Source: Bradyrhizobium sp. SK17 (GTDB taxonomy: Bacteria; Pseudomonadota; Alphaproteobacteria; Rhizobiales; Xanthobacteraceae). From it: DNA of 64,000 bases. Shown piece after piece: positions 46,374 to 54,606 of the stretch; the stretch's first letter is position 1; each line of letters begins with the position of its first letter. The stretch is taken from positions 2,557,001 through 2,621,000 of the forward strand of contig NZ_CP025113.1 in the NCBI RefSeq assembly GCF_002831585.1, read 5' to 3'. The translations under genes were made by a program, and so were the position numbers. The notes below the pieces were generated by a model that worked only from the letters and a program-made list of their open reading frames with translations, was not told the origin of the DNA and made no database searches.

Positions 46374-47132
46374 ATGAAGAAGAAGACGACCGCGGCCGCG
46401 TCCGGGGCCGCAAAACGACGGAAAGGCGCAGCTCCCGTGCGCAAATCCGCACCCGGCAAGACTGGAACCAAGCAGACTGGAACCAAGCAGGCCGGAACCA
46501 AGCGGACTGGAACCAAGGCGGCTGGAGCGGAAGCTACCACGCGAGGTGCGGTCGCATCCGGCGACAAATCCACGATCCGCCGTCTGCGGGCGCAACTGGT
46601 GCGGGCCCAGGCCCGGATCGAGGAACTGCAAGCCTCCGCCGAGACCGACTTCCTGCTCGGCATCCTGAACCGCCGCGGTTTCGAGCGCGAGCTCATCCGC
46701 TCGCTCTCCTTCATCAAGCGCTATCAGGCCTCCGGCGCGCTGATCGTGCTCGACGTCGACCGCCTCAAGCCGATCAACGATGCGTTCGGACACGCAGCCG
46801 GTGACGCGGTGCTGAAGACGATCGTCGCAGCGATATCGGACCAGGTGCGCGCCTCCGATGTGATCGGCCGGCTCGGCGGTGACGAGTTCGCCGTGCTGCT
46901 GTGGAATCTCAGCGAGATCGATGCCCGCGCCAAGGCCGCCGCGCTGGAACAGGCGATCGATCAACTCGCCTTCGTATTCCGTGGCAACCGTGTCACCGCT
47001 GGCGCCTCCGCGGGCGTCGCGATCATCACCGCACATTCCGATATCGACCGCGTCCTCGATGAGGCCGACCGTGCGATGTATGTACGCAAGGCACAGCGGC
47101 GCCACGAACCTGGCGATCAATCCCAAGGCTAA
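46374..47132 (+). CDS. Diguanylate cyclase with repeat-containing basic leader
   Basis: About 252 residues; the ATG at 46374 is favoured by AAGG 6-7 bases before it over the ATG at 46368. Residues 1-65 are Lys/Ala/Thr-rich with four TGTKQ-type pentapeptides, then a coiled coil (RRLRAQLVRAQARIEELQA). The GGDEF domain holds ETDFLLGILNRRGFER, DVDRLKPINDAFGH, LGGDEF (motif at about 168-172 in this numbering) and an intact RxxD inhibitory site (RASD) five residues before it. It lacks membrane segments and sensor domains. It converges on a small gene with a four-base overlap. Confidence 0.9.
   Translation: MKKKTTAAASGAAKRRKGAAPVRKSAPGKTGTKQTGTKQAGTKRTGTKAAGAEATTRGAVASGDKSTIRRLRAQLVRAQARIEELQASAETDFLLGILNRRGFERELIRSLSFIKRYQASGALIVLDVDRLKPINDAFGHAAGDAVLKTIVAAISDQVRASDVIGRLGGDEFAVLLWNLSEIDARAKAAALEQAIDQLAFVFRGNRVTAGASAGVAIITAHSDIDRVLDEADRAMYVRKAQRRHEPGDQSQG
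46461..46520 (+). repeat. 15-base tandem repeat, four units, in the cyclase gene
   Basis: Units actggaaccaagcag (twice, identical), gccggaaccaagcgg and actggaaccaaggcg encode TGTKQ, TGTKQ, AGTKR and TGTKA. Identical neighbouring units suggest recent slippage. Confidence 0.85.
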
Positions 47133-47380
47133 AGCGCGCTCAGATCCTCCGGCACGTTGCCGTAGGCCCGCAGCAGCTTGGCGTCGCCGAATTCGCCGAT
47201 CGCGGGGTCGCCGGTGCGGCTGAATGCGACGGCGCCGATGCTGCCGGGCATCCGCGACATCGTCTCGGCGCGGCGCAGCGCAATCGCCGAACTCTGGCAT
47301 TCCTCGGCGTTGCCGGCGACCGGGGTGCCGTCGTCGTCCTGCATGAAAGGCAACGCGACGTAATAGGTGACATCGGCCAT
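47129..47380 (-). CDS. Small conserved hypothetical protein
   Basis: 83 residues, ATG with GGAG (GGAGCAC) upstream. It starts MADVTYYVALPFMQDDDG and contains AIALRRAETMSRM and IGAVAFSRTGDPAIGEFGDAK. No named family is recognised; composition and codon use look genuine. It lies 19 bases after the next small gene on the same strand, so the two are probably co-transcribed. Confidence 0.65.
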   Translation of the reverse strand: MADVTYYVALPFMQDDDGTPVAGNAEECQSSAIALRRAETMSRMPGSIGAVAFSRTGDPAIGEFGDAKLLRAYGNVPEDLSAL

Positions 47381-47399
47381 CGCTGTGCTCCCTGAGAAA

Positions 47400-47609
47400 T
47401 CAGGCGGCGTCGCTCGCCGGCTGGGTCCGCGCCGGCACGCAGCCGGCGGTGATCGCGGCCTGCAATTCCTCCAGTTCGGCTTCGAGATATTCGTTGGCCA
47501 TGATCAGGGCCTTGATGGTGCTACGCAGGTTGCCGTCGCACATCGCGATCGCCTGGTCGCAGGCCTTCTCGTAGCGGCTGTTGTCGGGCGGAGAAGGCGG
47601 AGCAGACAT
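47400..47609 (-). CDS. Small conserved helical protein
   Basis: 69 residues, acidic and helical, with SRYEKACDQAIAMCDGNLRS followed by TIKALIMANEYLEAELEELQAA. Similar short proteins with a N-L-R-x-T-I-K-A-L-x-x-A-N-E-Y-L-E core occur in Bradyrhizobium and relatives; their function is not known. First of two small genes on the minus strand. Confidence 0.65.
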   Translation of the reverse strand: MSAPPSPPDNSRYEKACDQAIAMCDGNLRSTIKALIMANEYLEAELEELQAAITAGCVPARTQPASDAA

Positions 47610-47794
47610 GGCGGGTTCCCTCTGATGGCTGGCGGCTGGATTAGTATGTTCTTATTTTGTTCCTTTGGAGTCAAGCGTCGAAAGCCGCGCGCGCGTCCAT
47701 TGCCGCGAACGTGAAGCCGGCGTGGCGCTGTGGATGATGGGGAAAACCCCGGCCGACGTTGAACCGGCGGGTCGCCGAACCCAACAGGCGTGCG

Positions 47795-48001
47795 TCAGGC
47801 GATGATGTCGGGCGTGATCTGGTCTTCGATGAAGGCGATGCGATCGCGCAATTGCAGCTTCCGCTTCTTTAGGCGTTGCAGCATCAGGAGATCCGGCGCC
47901 GGCGACTGATGCAGCGCGTCGATCGCGGCATCGAGGTCGCGGTGCTCTTGTTGCAGACGCGCAAGCTCGGCAAGGAGTTCGCGCTCATCCTGATCGTTCA
48001 T
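47795..48001 (-). CDS. DUF465 (YdcH-like) small coiled-coil protein, minus-strand copy
   Basis: 68 residues, almost all coiled coil, with the family's LKKRKLQLRDRIAFIEDQI ending. DUF465 proteins are conserved in proteobacteria, function unknown. It faces a second DUF465 gene across a 240-base divergent promoter region. Confidence 0.85.
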   Translation of the reverse strand: MNDQDERELLAELARLQQEHRDLDAAIDALHQSPAPDLLMLQRLKKRKLQLRDRIAFIEDQITPDIIA

Positions 48002-48241
48002 GGTTGTGTATTAACTGGTAAGCACGACGAGGTTGTTGCGGCCGAAGCAGCGGTTCGCCGGAATATCGTCCCTGTGCGCGCGCCGCGCAAGCCGGACTGG
48101 TTCCATAATCACATTTGGTTACAGATAAACCGAAATGCGTGCGTGCGGCATATCGCGTCCCCTATCGACAGCACCGCCCACTTGTGTACACTTATTGGTC
48201 CGGATCGAACCTGAGGTTTAACGCACCGAGGAGTGTTCGCA

Positions 48242-48427
48242 ATGGCAATACAGGCCCATCTCGTTGAGTTGGAGCGTAAGCACAAAATACTCGAGAACGA
48301 ACTGCACGAAGCGCTCGTTCACCCCTCCGTAGACGACCTGCATATTTGCGAGCTGAAGCGCCGCAAACTAATGGTCAAGGACCAGATCGAGCGGTTGAAG
48401 CTTTCCGCCGACGACACGGTCCACTAA
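48242..48427 (+). CDS. DUF465 (YdcH-like) small coiled-coil protein, plus-strand copy
   Basis: 61 residues from the ATG at 48242; GAGGAG sits 9-10 bases before it, which favours it over the GTG at 48233. LVELERKHKILENELHEAL and ELKRRKLMVKDQIERLKL define the family. It is divergent from the other DUF465 gene and only distantly similar to it. Confidence 0.85.
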   Translation: MAIQAHLVELERKHKILENELHEALVHPSVDDLHICELKRRKLMVKDQIERLKLSADDTVH

Positions 48428-48466
48428 GTCAGCCCCCCGCAAACTAGCGAATAGATTGGCCTTTCG

Positions 48467-48500
48467 CCGAGGGATGAACGCCGAAGCGCGCATCCCTCGG
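48467..48500. terminator. Hairpin between convergent genes
   Basis: A perfect 10-base inverted repeat (ccgagggatg / catccctcgg) with a 14-base loop lies between the DUF465 stop and the oxidoreductase stop. There is no T-tract, so it may be an mRNA end stabiliser. Confidence 0.5.
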
Positions 48501-48518
48501 GGGCTATGCTGCATTTGC

Positions 48519-49622
48519 TCAGAGCCCCGCCAGATCGCCGACATGGTCGGCGACCGCGAGCGATGACGTCAGTCCGGGCGATTCGATCCCGAACAGGTTG
48601 ATCAGGCCGGCGACGCCGTGGTCGGCCGGTCCCTGGATCAGGAAATCCTGGGTCGCGACCGCCGGCGGCACGATCTTGGGCCGGATTCCCGAATAGCTCG
48701 GCATCAGCGCGCCGTCCGGCAGGGTCGGCCAGTATCTCCGGATCGCCGGATAGAACCGCTCGGCCCGATCCGGATCGACGGCATAGTCGATGTGATCGAT
48801 CCATTCGACGTCGGGACCGAACCTTGCCTGGCCGGCCATGTCGAGCGTCAGGTGCACGCCGAGCCCGCCCGGTTCCGGCACCGGATAGATCAGCCGCGAG
48901 AAGGGGGCTCGGGCGCTGCAACTGAAGTAGTTGCCTTTGGCCAGATAGGCCGTCGGTATCAGTTCGATCGGCATGCCTTCGATACCGCGCGCGACCGCGG
49001 TTGCACCCAGGCCCGCGGCATTGATCAGGAGATCGCAGGCGAGCGTCATCGGCGCCGCGCCGCCGGCCTCGACCTCGAACCCGTTTGCCGTGGCCCTGGC
49101 GTGGAGCAGCGGCGTATGGAAGGCGAATGCCGCGCCGGCCGCCTCGGCGTCGCCGCGCAGCGCCAGCATGTAGGCATGGCTGTCGATGATCCCGGTGGAG
49201 GGTGATAGCAGCGCCGCGTCGCAGTTCAGCGCCGGCTCCAGCGCGCGGGCTGCGTCGCCGGACAATACTTGCATGTCGTCGACGCCGTTGGCGGCGGCAT
49301 GGGCCCGGATCGACTGTAGTTTCTCGGTCTCCGCGGGCGTGGTCGCGACGATCAGCTTGCCGCAATTCTTGTGCGGGACGCCGTGTTCGGCGCAGTAGCG
49401 GTAGAGCGCCCGCTTGCCGCTGACGCACATCCGCGCCATCAGGCTGCCGGCCTTGTAATAGATCCCGGCGTGGATCACCTCGCTGTTGCGCGACGAGGTC
49501 ACGGTGCCGATCCCTTCGGCCTCCTCGATCACAATGACTTCGCGGCCGGCCTGTGCCAGCCGGCGCGCCACCGCGAGGCCGATCACCCCCGCACCGACGA
49601 CCACGCAATCAACCTTGTCCAT
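48519..49622 (-). CDS. FAD-dependent oxidoreductase, L-2-hydroxyglutarate oxidase-like
   Basis: 367 residues. The N-terminal FAD motif is [18 protein letters not shown], followed by [14 protein letters not shown], the segment typical of the LhgO/L-2-hydroxyglutarate dehydrogenase branch of the DAO family. [20 protein letters not shown] and the C-terminal [18 protein letters not shown] fit the same group. It would oxidise a 2-hydroxy acid and pass electrons to oxygen or quinone. Single gene. Confidence 0.85.
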   Translation of the reverse strand: MDKVDCVVVGAGVIGLAVARRLAQAGREVIVIEEAEGIGTVTSSRNSEVIHAGIYYKAGSLMARMCVSGKRALYRYCAEHGVPHKNCGKLIVATTPAETEKLQSIRAHAAANGVDDMQVLSGDAARALEPALNCDAALLSPSTGIIDSHAYMLALRGDAEAAGAAFAFHTPLLHARATANGFEVEAGGAAPMTLACDLLINAAGLGATAVARGIEGMPIELIPTAYLAKGNYFSCSARAPFSRLIYPVPEPGGLGVHLTLDMAGQARFGPDVEWIDHIDYAVDPDRAERFYPAIRRYWPTLPDGALMPSYSGIRPKIVPPAVATQDFLIQGPADHGVAGLINLFGIESPGLTSSLAVADHVGDLAGL

Positions 49623-49879
49623 CTCGTCCTTCAGGTCCTGAAATTTCGCGCGGCCACCGGCTCGCCGTCGTGCGCCAGCATCGTTCTGCCGATCCGTTCG
49701 TTTTGGGCAAGTGGTTGGGCCATCTCAATTAGTCGGGGAGCCATGTCCTGTTAGCGGAGCATTAATCATGTCAGGGCAATTGCCGTAAATTGAGTCACAT
49801 TTTCAGGTTGCGTTGGTGCCTGTTTACCCGATCCAAACCGCAGGAGCCGGACACTCGCCCCGAAATCCGCGGGTGATTG

Positions 49880-52567
49880 ATGGCTGGCAGAAAGTGGCAG
49901 GCGGGCGGGAAGAATTCGATTCCGGCAAGGGTCGTCGTTTGCCTGGTTGCCGCTGTTGCGCCTGTCGCCACGGCCCGGGCCGCCTCCAATGCGTTCGCAC
50001 CGTCGAGCTATCTCGGTGACCTCGATCCCGGCGTGGTCTGGGAGCTGTTGATCGGCAGCGTGGTGGTTGCCTCGTTCCTCGGCGCGATCGGGCTCTGGAT
50101 CCTCTCGGCACTGCGCAAGGCCCGACGCGCCCAATTGCGGCGCAACGCCTTCGTCTCCTCGGCCCTCAATCATCTGAACCAGGGCGTGGTGATGACCGAT
50201 GTGCGCGAGCGCATCGTATTTTGCAACGACCGCTATCTCGAGATCTACGGCCTGTCGCGCGCCGATATCAGGCGCAACATGACCGGCACCGAATTGCTGG
50301 AGCTGCGCCGCGACCGCGGTGTGCTCGACGTCAGCGCCGAGGATTTCTTTGCCAGGGCGGCGGCACCGGACGGGCTGGTCACGGAACTGCCGGGCGGCAG
50401 GTCGGTGCTGGTGAGATATTTTCCGCTGCCGAACGGCGGCTCGGTCGCGACCCATCTCGATTGCACCGACCAGCGCAAGCTGTCGCGCAAGCTCGCCTCG
50501 ACCACGCAATTCCTGGAATCGGTGCTCGACAACGTTCCGGTCTGCGTTGCGGCCAAGAACATCGAGGACGGCCGCTACATCTTCGCCAACCGCGCATTCG
50601 AGCGGTTCTCCCGTTTCTCGCGCGACCACATCGTGGGCAAGCGTGCCGACGAGATCTTCCGACCCGAGACCGCGACCAGCATCGAGGCCGCCGACCGTGC
50701 GGCGCTGAATGCGCCGGAAGGCTATCATCGCAGCGAATTCGTGGTCGAACGCGGCTCGCAGAAGCGCGTCCTCGCGTCGAATCGGGTCGTTGCCCGCAAC
50801 GAGACCGGCAAGCCGGAATTCCTGATCGCGCTGTTCGACGACGTCACCGACCGCCGCTCGCTGTCGCGCGAACTGGAGAACAGCAAGAAATTCCTCGAGC
50901 TCGTGGTCGACAACATCCCGGTCTCGCTGATCGTGCAGCGTGTCAGCGACGGCCGCTATCTGCTGGCCAACCGCAGCGCCGAGACGATCCTCAACCGCCG
51001 CCGCGAGGATGCCGCTGGCCTGACCGCCGCCGACATTTTCAACCAGCGCGAAGCCAAACTGATCATCGCCCGCGATGAGGCTGCGATCCGCAAGCGCAGC
51101 ATGATCGCGGAGGAGCACCCGATCTCGACCAAGGATGGCCTGCGGCTGTTCCTGACCCGCCGCATGACCGTGCTCGACGACGCCGGCGAGCCGCAATACC
51201 TGATCAAGACCCATGAGGACGTCACCGACCGGCGCCAGACCGAGTCGCGGATGGCGCACATGGCCTATCATGACGGCCTGACCGACCTGCCGAACCGCGC
51301 TGCTTTCCTCCAGGCGCTGACCCAGATGATCGAAGCCTGCGCCGGCACCGACGAGGAGTTCGCCGTGCTCTGCGTCGACCTCGACGGGTTGAAGGAGATC
51401 AACGACGTCTATGGTCATGCGACCGGCGACAAGGTGTTGATCGAGGTCGCGCAGCGGCTGCAAGGTGCGGCGCGCGGTGGCGTGGTGGCGCGGCTGTCGG
51501 GCGACGAATTCGGCCTCATCATCGACGGCAAGCAGCCCGCCGCGGGCATCGCACTGGCCGAACAGGCGGCCGAGGCGCTCGGGCAGGACTTCGCGATCGA
51601 CGGCAAGTCGGTGCGGACCGGCCTGACCACCGGCATCGCGGTGTTCCCGCACAACGGCTCCGACGCGGCCTCGCTGCTGGCCAATTCCGGCGCGGCGCTG
51701 TTCCGCGCCAAGGCGAAGTCGCGCGGTACGATCTCGCTGTTCGAGCCGGACATGGACCAGCAGATCCGCGATCGCCGCGTGCTGCACCAGGAGCTGTCGG
51801 TCGCGATCAAGAACGGCGAATTGTCGCTCTATTACCAGCCGCAGGCCGTCGCAGGCGCGAGCGTCGCGGCCAGCGAAATCATCGGCTTCGAGGCGTTGGC
51901 GCGCTGGCACCATCCGGTGCGCGGCTTCGTGCCGCCCGGCGACTTCATTCCGATCGCCGAGGAAAGCGGCCTGATCGTCGAGATGGGCGAATGGATCCTG
52001 CGCGAAGCCTGCCGGGAGGCCGCCTCATGGACGGTTCCGCTGCAGGTCGCGGTGAACCTGTCGCCGGCGCAATTCACCCATGGCGACCTCGTCGGCCTGG
52101 TCCATTCGATCCTGCTGGAGACCGGGCTCACCCCGGACCGGCTCGAACTCGAAATCACCGAAGGCGTGCTGATCGAGGATTTCGATCGTGGCCTGTCGCT
52201 GCTGCGGCGGCTGAAGGCGCTCGGCGTCCGCATCTCGATGGATGATTTCGGCAGCGGTTATTCCTCGCTGAGCTATCTGCAGGCGTTCCCGTTCGACAAG
52301 ATCAAGATCGACCGCGCCTTCGTCATCAACCTCGGCCGCAACCCGCAATCGGCCGCGATCGTGCGCGCGGTGATCGATCTCGGCCACGGCCTCGAAATGT
52401 CGATCGTCGCCGAAGGCGTCGAGACCGAGGCGCAGCTTGGCTTCCTCTCCGAAGAAGGCTGCGACGCGGTACAGGGCTATCTGATCGGCCGGCCGGCCCC
52501 GATCGGCCAATTTGCCGCGCTGGTCGGCGGCGAGGCCCCCGCCGAAATCGTGCTCAAGGCCGGGTAG
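49880..52567 (+). CDS. PAS-GGDEF-EAL protein with variant SGDEF site
   Basis: 895 residues; the ATG at 49880 follows an in-frame TTG. A signal-like segment (about 16-35) and a membrane helix (about 55-78) precede three PAS-type domains (about 88-200, 206-330, 334-450), each ending in a D-x-T-D/E-R-R pattern. The GGDEF domain reads LSGDEF (540-544), and the residues in the inhibitory-site position (ARGG) do not fit RxxD. The EAL domain is complete: EALARW (671), NLSPAQF, ITEGVLI, MDDFGSGYSS, KIDRAF, VAEGVET. It is therefore likely a phosphodiesterase whose cyclase activity is uncertain. Confidence 0.88.
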   Translation: MAGRKWQAGGKNSIPARVVVCLVAAVAPVATARAASNAFAPSSYLGDLDPGVVWELLIGSVVVASFLGAIGLWILSALRKARRAQLRRNAFVSSALNHLNQGVVMTDVRERIVFCNDRYLEIYGLSRADIRRNMTGTELLELRRDRGVLDVSAEDFFARAAAPDGLVTELPGGRSVLVRYFPLPNGGSVATHLDCTDQRKLSRKLASTTQFLESVLDNVPVCVAAKNIEDGRYIFANRAFERFSRFSRDHIVGKRADEIFRPETATSIEAADRAALNAPEGYHRSEFVVERGSQKRVLASNRVVARNETGKPEFLIALFDDVTDRRSLSRELENSKKFLELVVDNIPVSLIVQRVSDGRYLLANRSAETILNRRREDAAGLTAADIFNQREAKLIIARDEAAIRKRSMIAEEHPISTKDGLRLFLTRRMTVLDDAGEPQYLIKTHEDVTDRRQTESRMAHMAYHDGLTDLPNRAAFLQALTQMIEACAGTDEEFAVLCVDLDGLKEINDVYGHATGDKVLIEVAQRLQGAARGGVVARLSGDEFGLIIDGKQPAAGIALAEQAAEALGQDFAIDGKSVRTGLTTGIAVFPHNGSDAASLLANSGAALFRAKAKSRGTISLFEPDMDQQIRDRRVLHQELSVAIKNGELSLYYQPQAVAGASVAASEIIGFEALARWHHPVRGFVPPGDFIPIAEESGLIVEMGEWILREACREAASWTVPLQVAVNLSPAQFTHGDLVGLVHSILLETGLTPDRLELEITEGVLIEDFDRGLSLLRRLKALGVRISMDDFGSGYSSLSYLQAFPFDKIKIDRAFVINLGRNPQSAAIVRAVIDLGHGLEMSIVAEGVETEAQLGFLSEEGCDAVQGYLIGRPAPIGQFAALVGGEAPAEIVLKAG

Positions 52568-52918
52568 ATTGGCCTGATCCGCCAGTCCGCGCTGGACCGA
52601 TGCGCTTGCCATCCGCTCCGTCGGCCATTACATCATGGACCGTCAACATCGTTTCAGCCGAGAAAGGAGGGCTGCGTCGTGGCGACATTTCTCGATCACC
52701 ACTTCAGGCGTGGCCCCGTCAACGCCCTGCAAATGCGTTTGCAGGGCTGACCGGAAACTCGCGTAAAATCTCTTCCTGGTCTGCCCTTCGTGGCCGTGCG
52801 GCATCGAACGTCTGAGCGTTCGTGCCTGTACATGAATCCCTCGCCGCGCTTCGACACACGCATCCGATGGCTGGACGCCTCGGGATGTCGTGATGGCCGG
52901 CAAGACCAGAGAACGATC
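52568..52918 (+). other. 351-base intergenic region ahead of the ABC-F gene
   Basis: No gene supported; short frames here lack codon bias. It contains a perfect 10-base hairpin (gccctgcaaa / tttgcagggc, 52724-52747, 4-base loop) that could end the upstream transcript or act in the leader of the ABC-F gene. ABC-F leaders elsewhere can hold attenuators, but no leader peptide is apparent. Confidence 0.5.
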
Positions 52919-54442
52919 GTGACCCTCCTCAATCTACGCAGTCTCGGCGTGACGCTGAACGCGCCGCTGTTTTCCGAACTGAACCTTGTCGTCAACGCCG
53001 GTGACCGGATCGGCCTCGTGGCCGCCAACGGGCGCGGCAAATCCACGCTGCTGCGCTGCATCGCCGGTGCGATGGAGCCGAACGAAGGCGACATCACCCG
53101 TGCCCGCGGATTGACCGTCGGCCATGTCGAGCAGGATGCGCCAGCGCGGCTGCTGGATGCACCGTTCCATGCCGCCGTGCTCGAAGCGCTGCCCGCCGAG
53201 CAGCGCGCCAGCGAAGGCTGGCGGGTCGACGTCGCCCTGCAATCGCTCGACGTGCCCGACGAGCTGTGGGAGAGGCCGCTGAAGCAGCTGAGCGGCGGCT
53301 GGCTTCGGTTTGCGCTGCTGGCGCGCACGCTGGTGACCGAGCCGGACCTGCTGCTGCTCGACGAGCCGACCAACCATCTCGACCTCGCCAAGATCAACAG
53401 GCTCGAAGCCTGGCTGAACACGCTGCCGCGCGAGATGCCGGTGGTGATCGCAAGCCATGATCGGGCTTTCCTCGACGCCGTCACCAACCGGACGCTGTTC
53501 CTGCGCCCGGAGCGCTCGCAGCTGTATGCGTTGCCCTACACCGCGGCGCGCGCGGCGGTCGATGAGTTCGATGCCTCCGACGAGCGGCGCTATCAGCGCG
53601 ACATGAAGGCCGTCCGGCAGCTCCGGCAGCAGGCCGCGAAGCTCAACAACCTCGGTATCAACTCCGGCAGCGACCTGCTGCTGTCGAAGACCAAGCAGCT
53701 GAAGCAGCGCGCCGAGAAACTGGAGGAGGCGACGAAGCCCGCGCATGTCGAGCGCTCGGCGGGAACCATCAGGCTCGCCAATCGCGACACCCATGCCAAG
53801 GTTCTGGTCAGGCTCAACAACGCCGCGATCACAACGCCCGACGGCCGGCCGTTGTTCAGGACCGGCCAGCAGTTCATCTGCAAGGGTGACCGCATCGCGC
53901 TGCTGGGGCCGAACGGCGCCGGCAAGACGAGGTTCGTCGCGGCGCTGCGGCTGGCAATCGAGACCCCGGAGGCGGCAGCACCCGAGATCAGGGCCACCGA
54001 GTCATTGGTGCTCGGCTATTGCGACCAGGCGCTGGCCGACCTCACAGACAGCGACACGCCGATGCAGATGCTGACGCGGCGCTTCGAGGTCGGCGACCAG
54101 CGTGCGCGCGGCCTGCTCGCCGGCGCCGGTCTCTCGATCGAGATGCAGGGCCGTCCGATCGGGCGGCTATCGGGCGGCCAGAAGGCGCGCCTCGGCATGC
54201 TGGTGCTGCGGCTGACCCAGCCGAACTTCCATCTGCTCGACGAGCCGACCAACCATCTCGACATCGAGGGTCAGGAGACGCTGGAGGAGGAGCTGATGGA
54301 GCAGCAGGCCAGCTGCCTGTTGGTGTCGCATGACCGCCAGTTCGTGCGGTCGGTGGCCAACCGGTTCTGGGTGATCGAAGGCAGGAAGCTGGTCGAGGTC
54401 GATGGACCCGAACACTTCTTTGCCTCCGTCGGAGCTGGCTGA
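52919..54442 (+). CDS. ABC-F family ATPase
   Basis: About 507 residues from a GTG at 52919, where the homology-type start VTLLNLRSLGVTL begins; an ATG at 52832 is an alternative. Two ATP-binding cassettes without membrane segments: first Walker A AANGRGKST, signature LSGGW, Walker B LLLLDEPTNHLD; second GPNGAGKTRF, LSGGQKARLG, LLDEPTNHLD. A basic linker (about 225-290) joins them. ABC-F proteins act on ribosomes, in translation or ribosome protection; the specific role is unknown. Confidence 0.9.
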   Translation: MTLLNLRSLGVTLNAPLFSELNLVVNAGDRIGLVAANGRGKSTLLRCIAGAMEPNEGDITRARGLTVGHVEQDAPARLLDAPFHAAVLEALPAEQRASEGWRVDVALQSLDVPDELWERPLKQLSGGWLRFALLARTLVTEPDLLLLDEPTNHLDLAKINRLEAWLNTLPREMPVVIASHDRAFLDAVTNRTLFLRPERSQLYALPYTAARAAVDEFDASDERRYQRDMKAVRQLRQQAAKLNNLGINSGSDLLLSKTKQLKQRAEKLEEATKPAHVERSAGTIRLANRDTHAKVLVRLNNAAITTPDGRPLFRTGQQFICKGDRIALLGPNGAGKTRFVAALRLAIETPEAAAPEIRATESLVLGYCDQALADLTDSDTPMQMLTRRFEVGDQRARGLLAGAGLSIEMQGRPIGRLSGGQKARLGMLVLRLTQPNFHLLDEPTNHLDIEGQETLEEELMEQQASCLLVSHDRQFVRSVANRFWVIEGRKLVEVDGPEHFFASVGAG

Positions 54443-54584
54443 CACACCGCCGCGGCTGCACGCGGCCAAAATATCGAAAACAACCCCATGCAAAGGCGGC
54501 GGCCGGCGTTCGACGAGTCAACTTGACACGTCGGGCAACTCAGGGATATATTTCCAATAATCAGAAATCGTGTGAAGAAACGGG

Positions 54585-54606
54585 AATAGCCGCGACAGCG
54601 GCTATT
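54585..54606 (-). terminator. Hairpin overlapping the stop of the TTC38-like gene
   Basis: A perfect 9-base stem (aatagccgc / gcggctatt) with a 4-base loop; it includes the gene's TAG stop codon and is followed on the minus strand by cccgtttcttc. A compact terminator for the minus-strand gene, with the ABC-F gene converging from the other side. Confidence 0.55.

Noticed and set aside
49766..51913. 715-codon minus-strand frame opposite the PAS-GGDEF-EAL gene
   Set aside because: Same reason: mirror of real codon bias, no ribosome-binding site, no recognisable motif.
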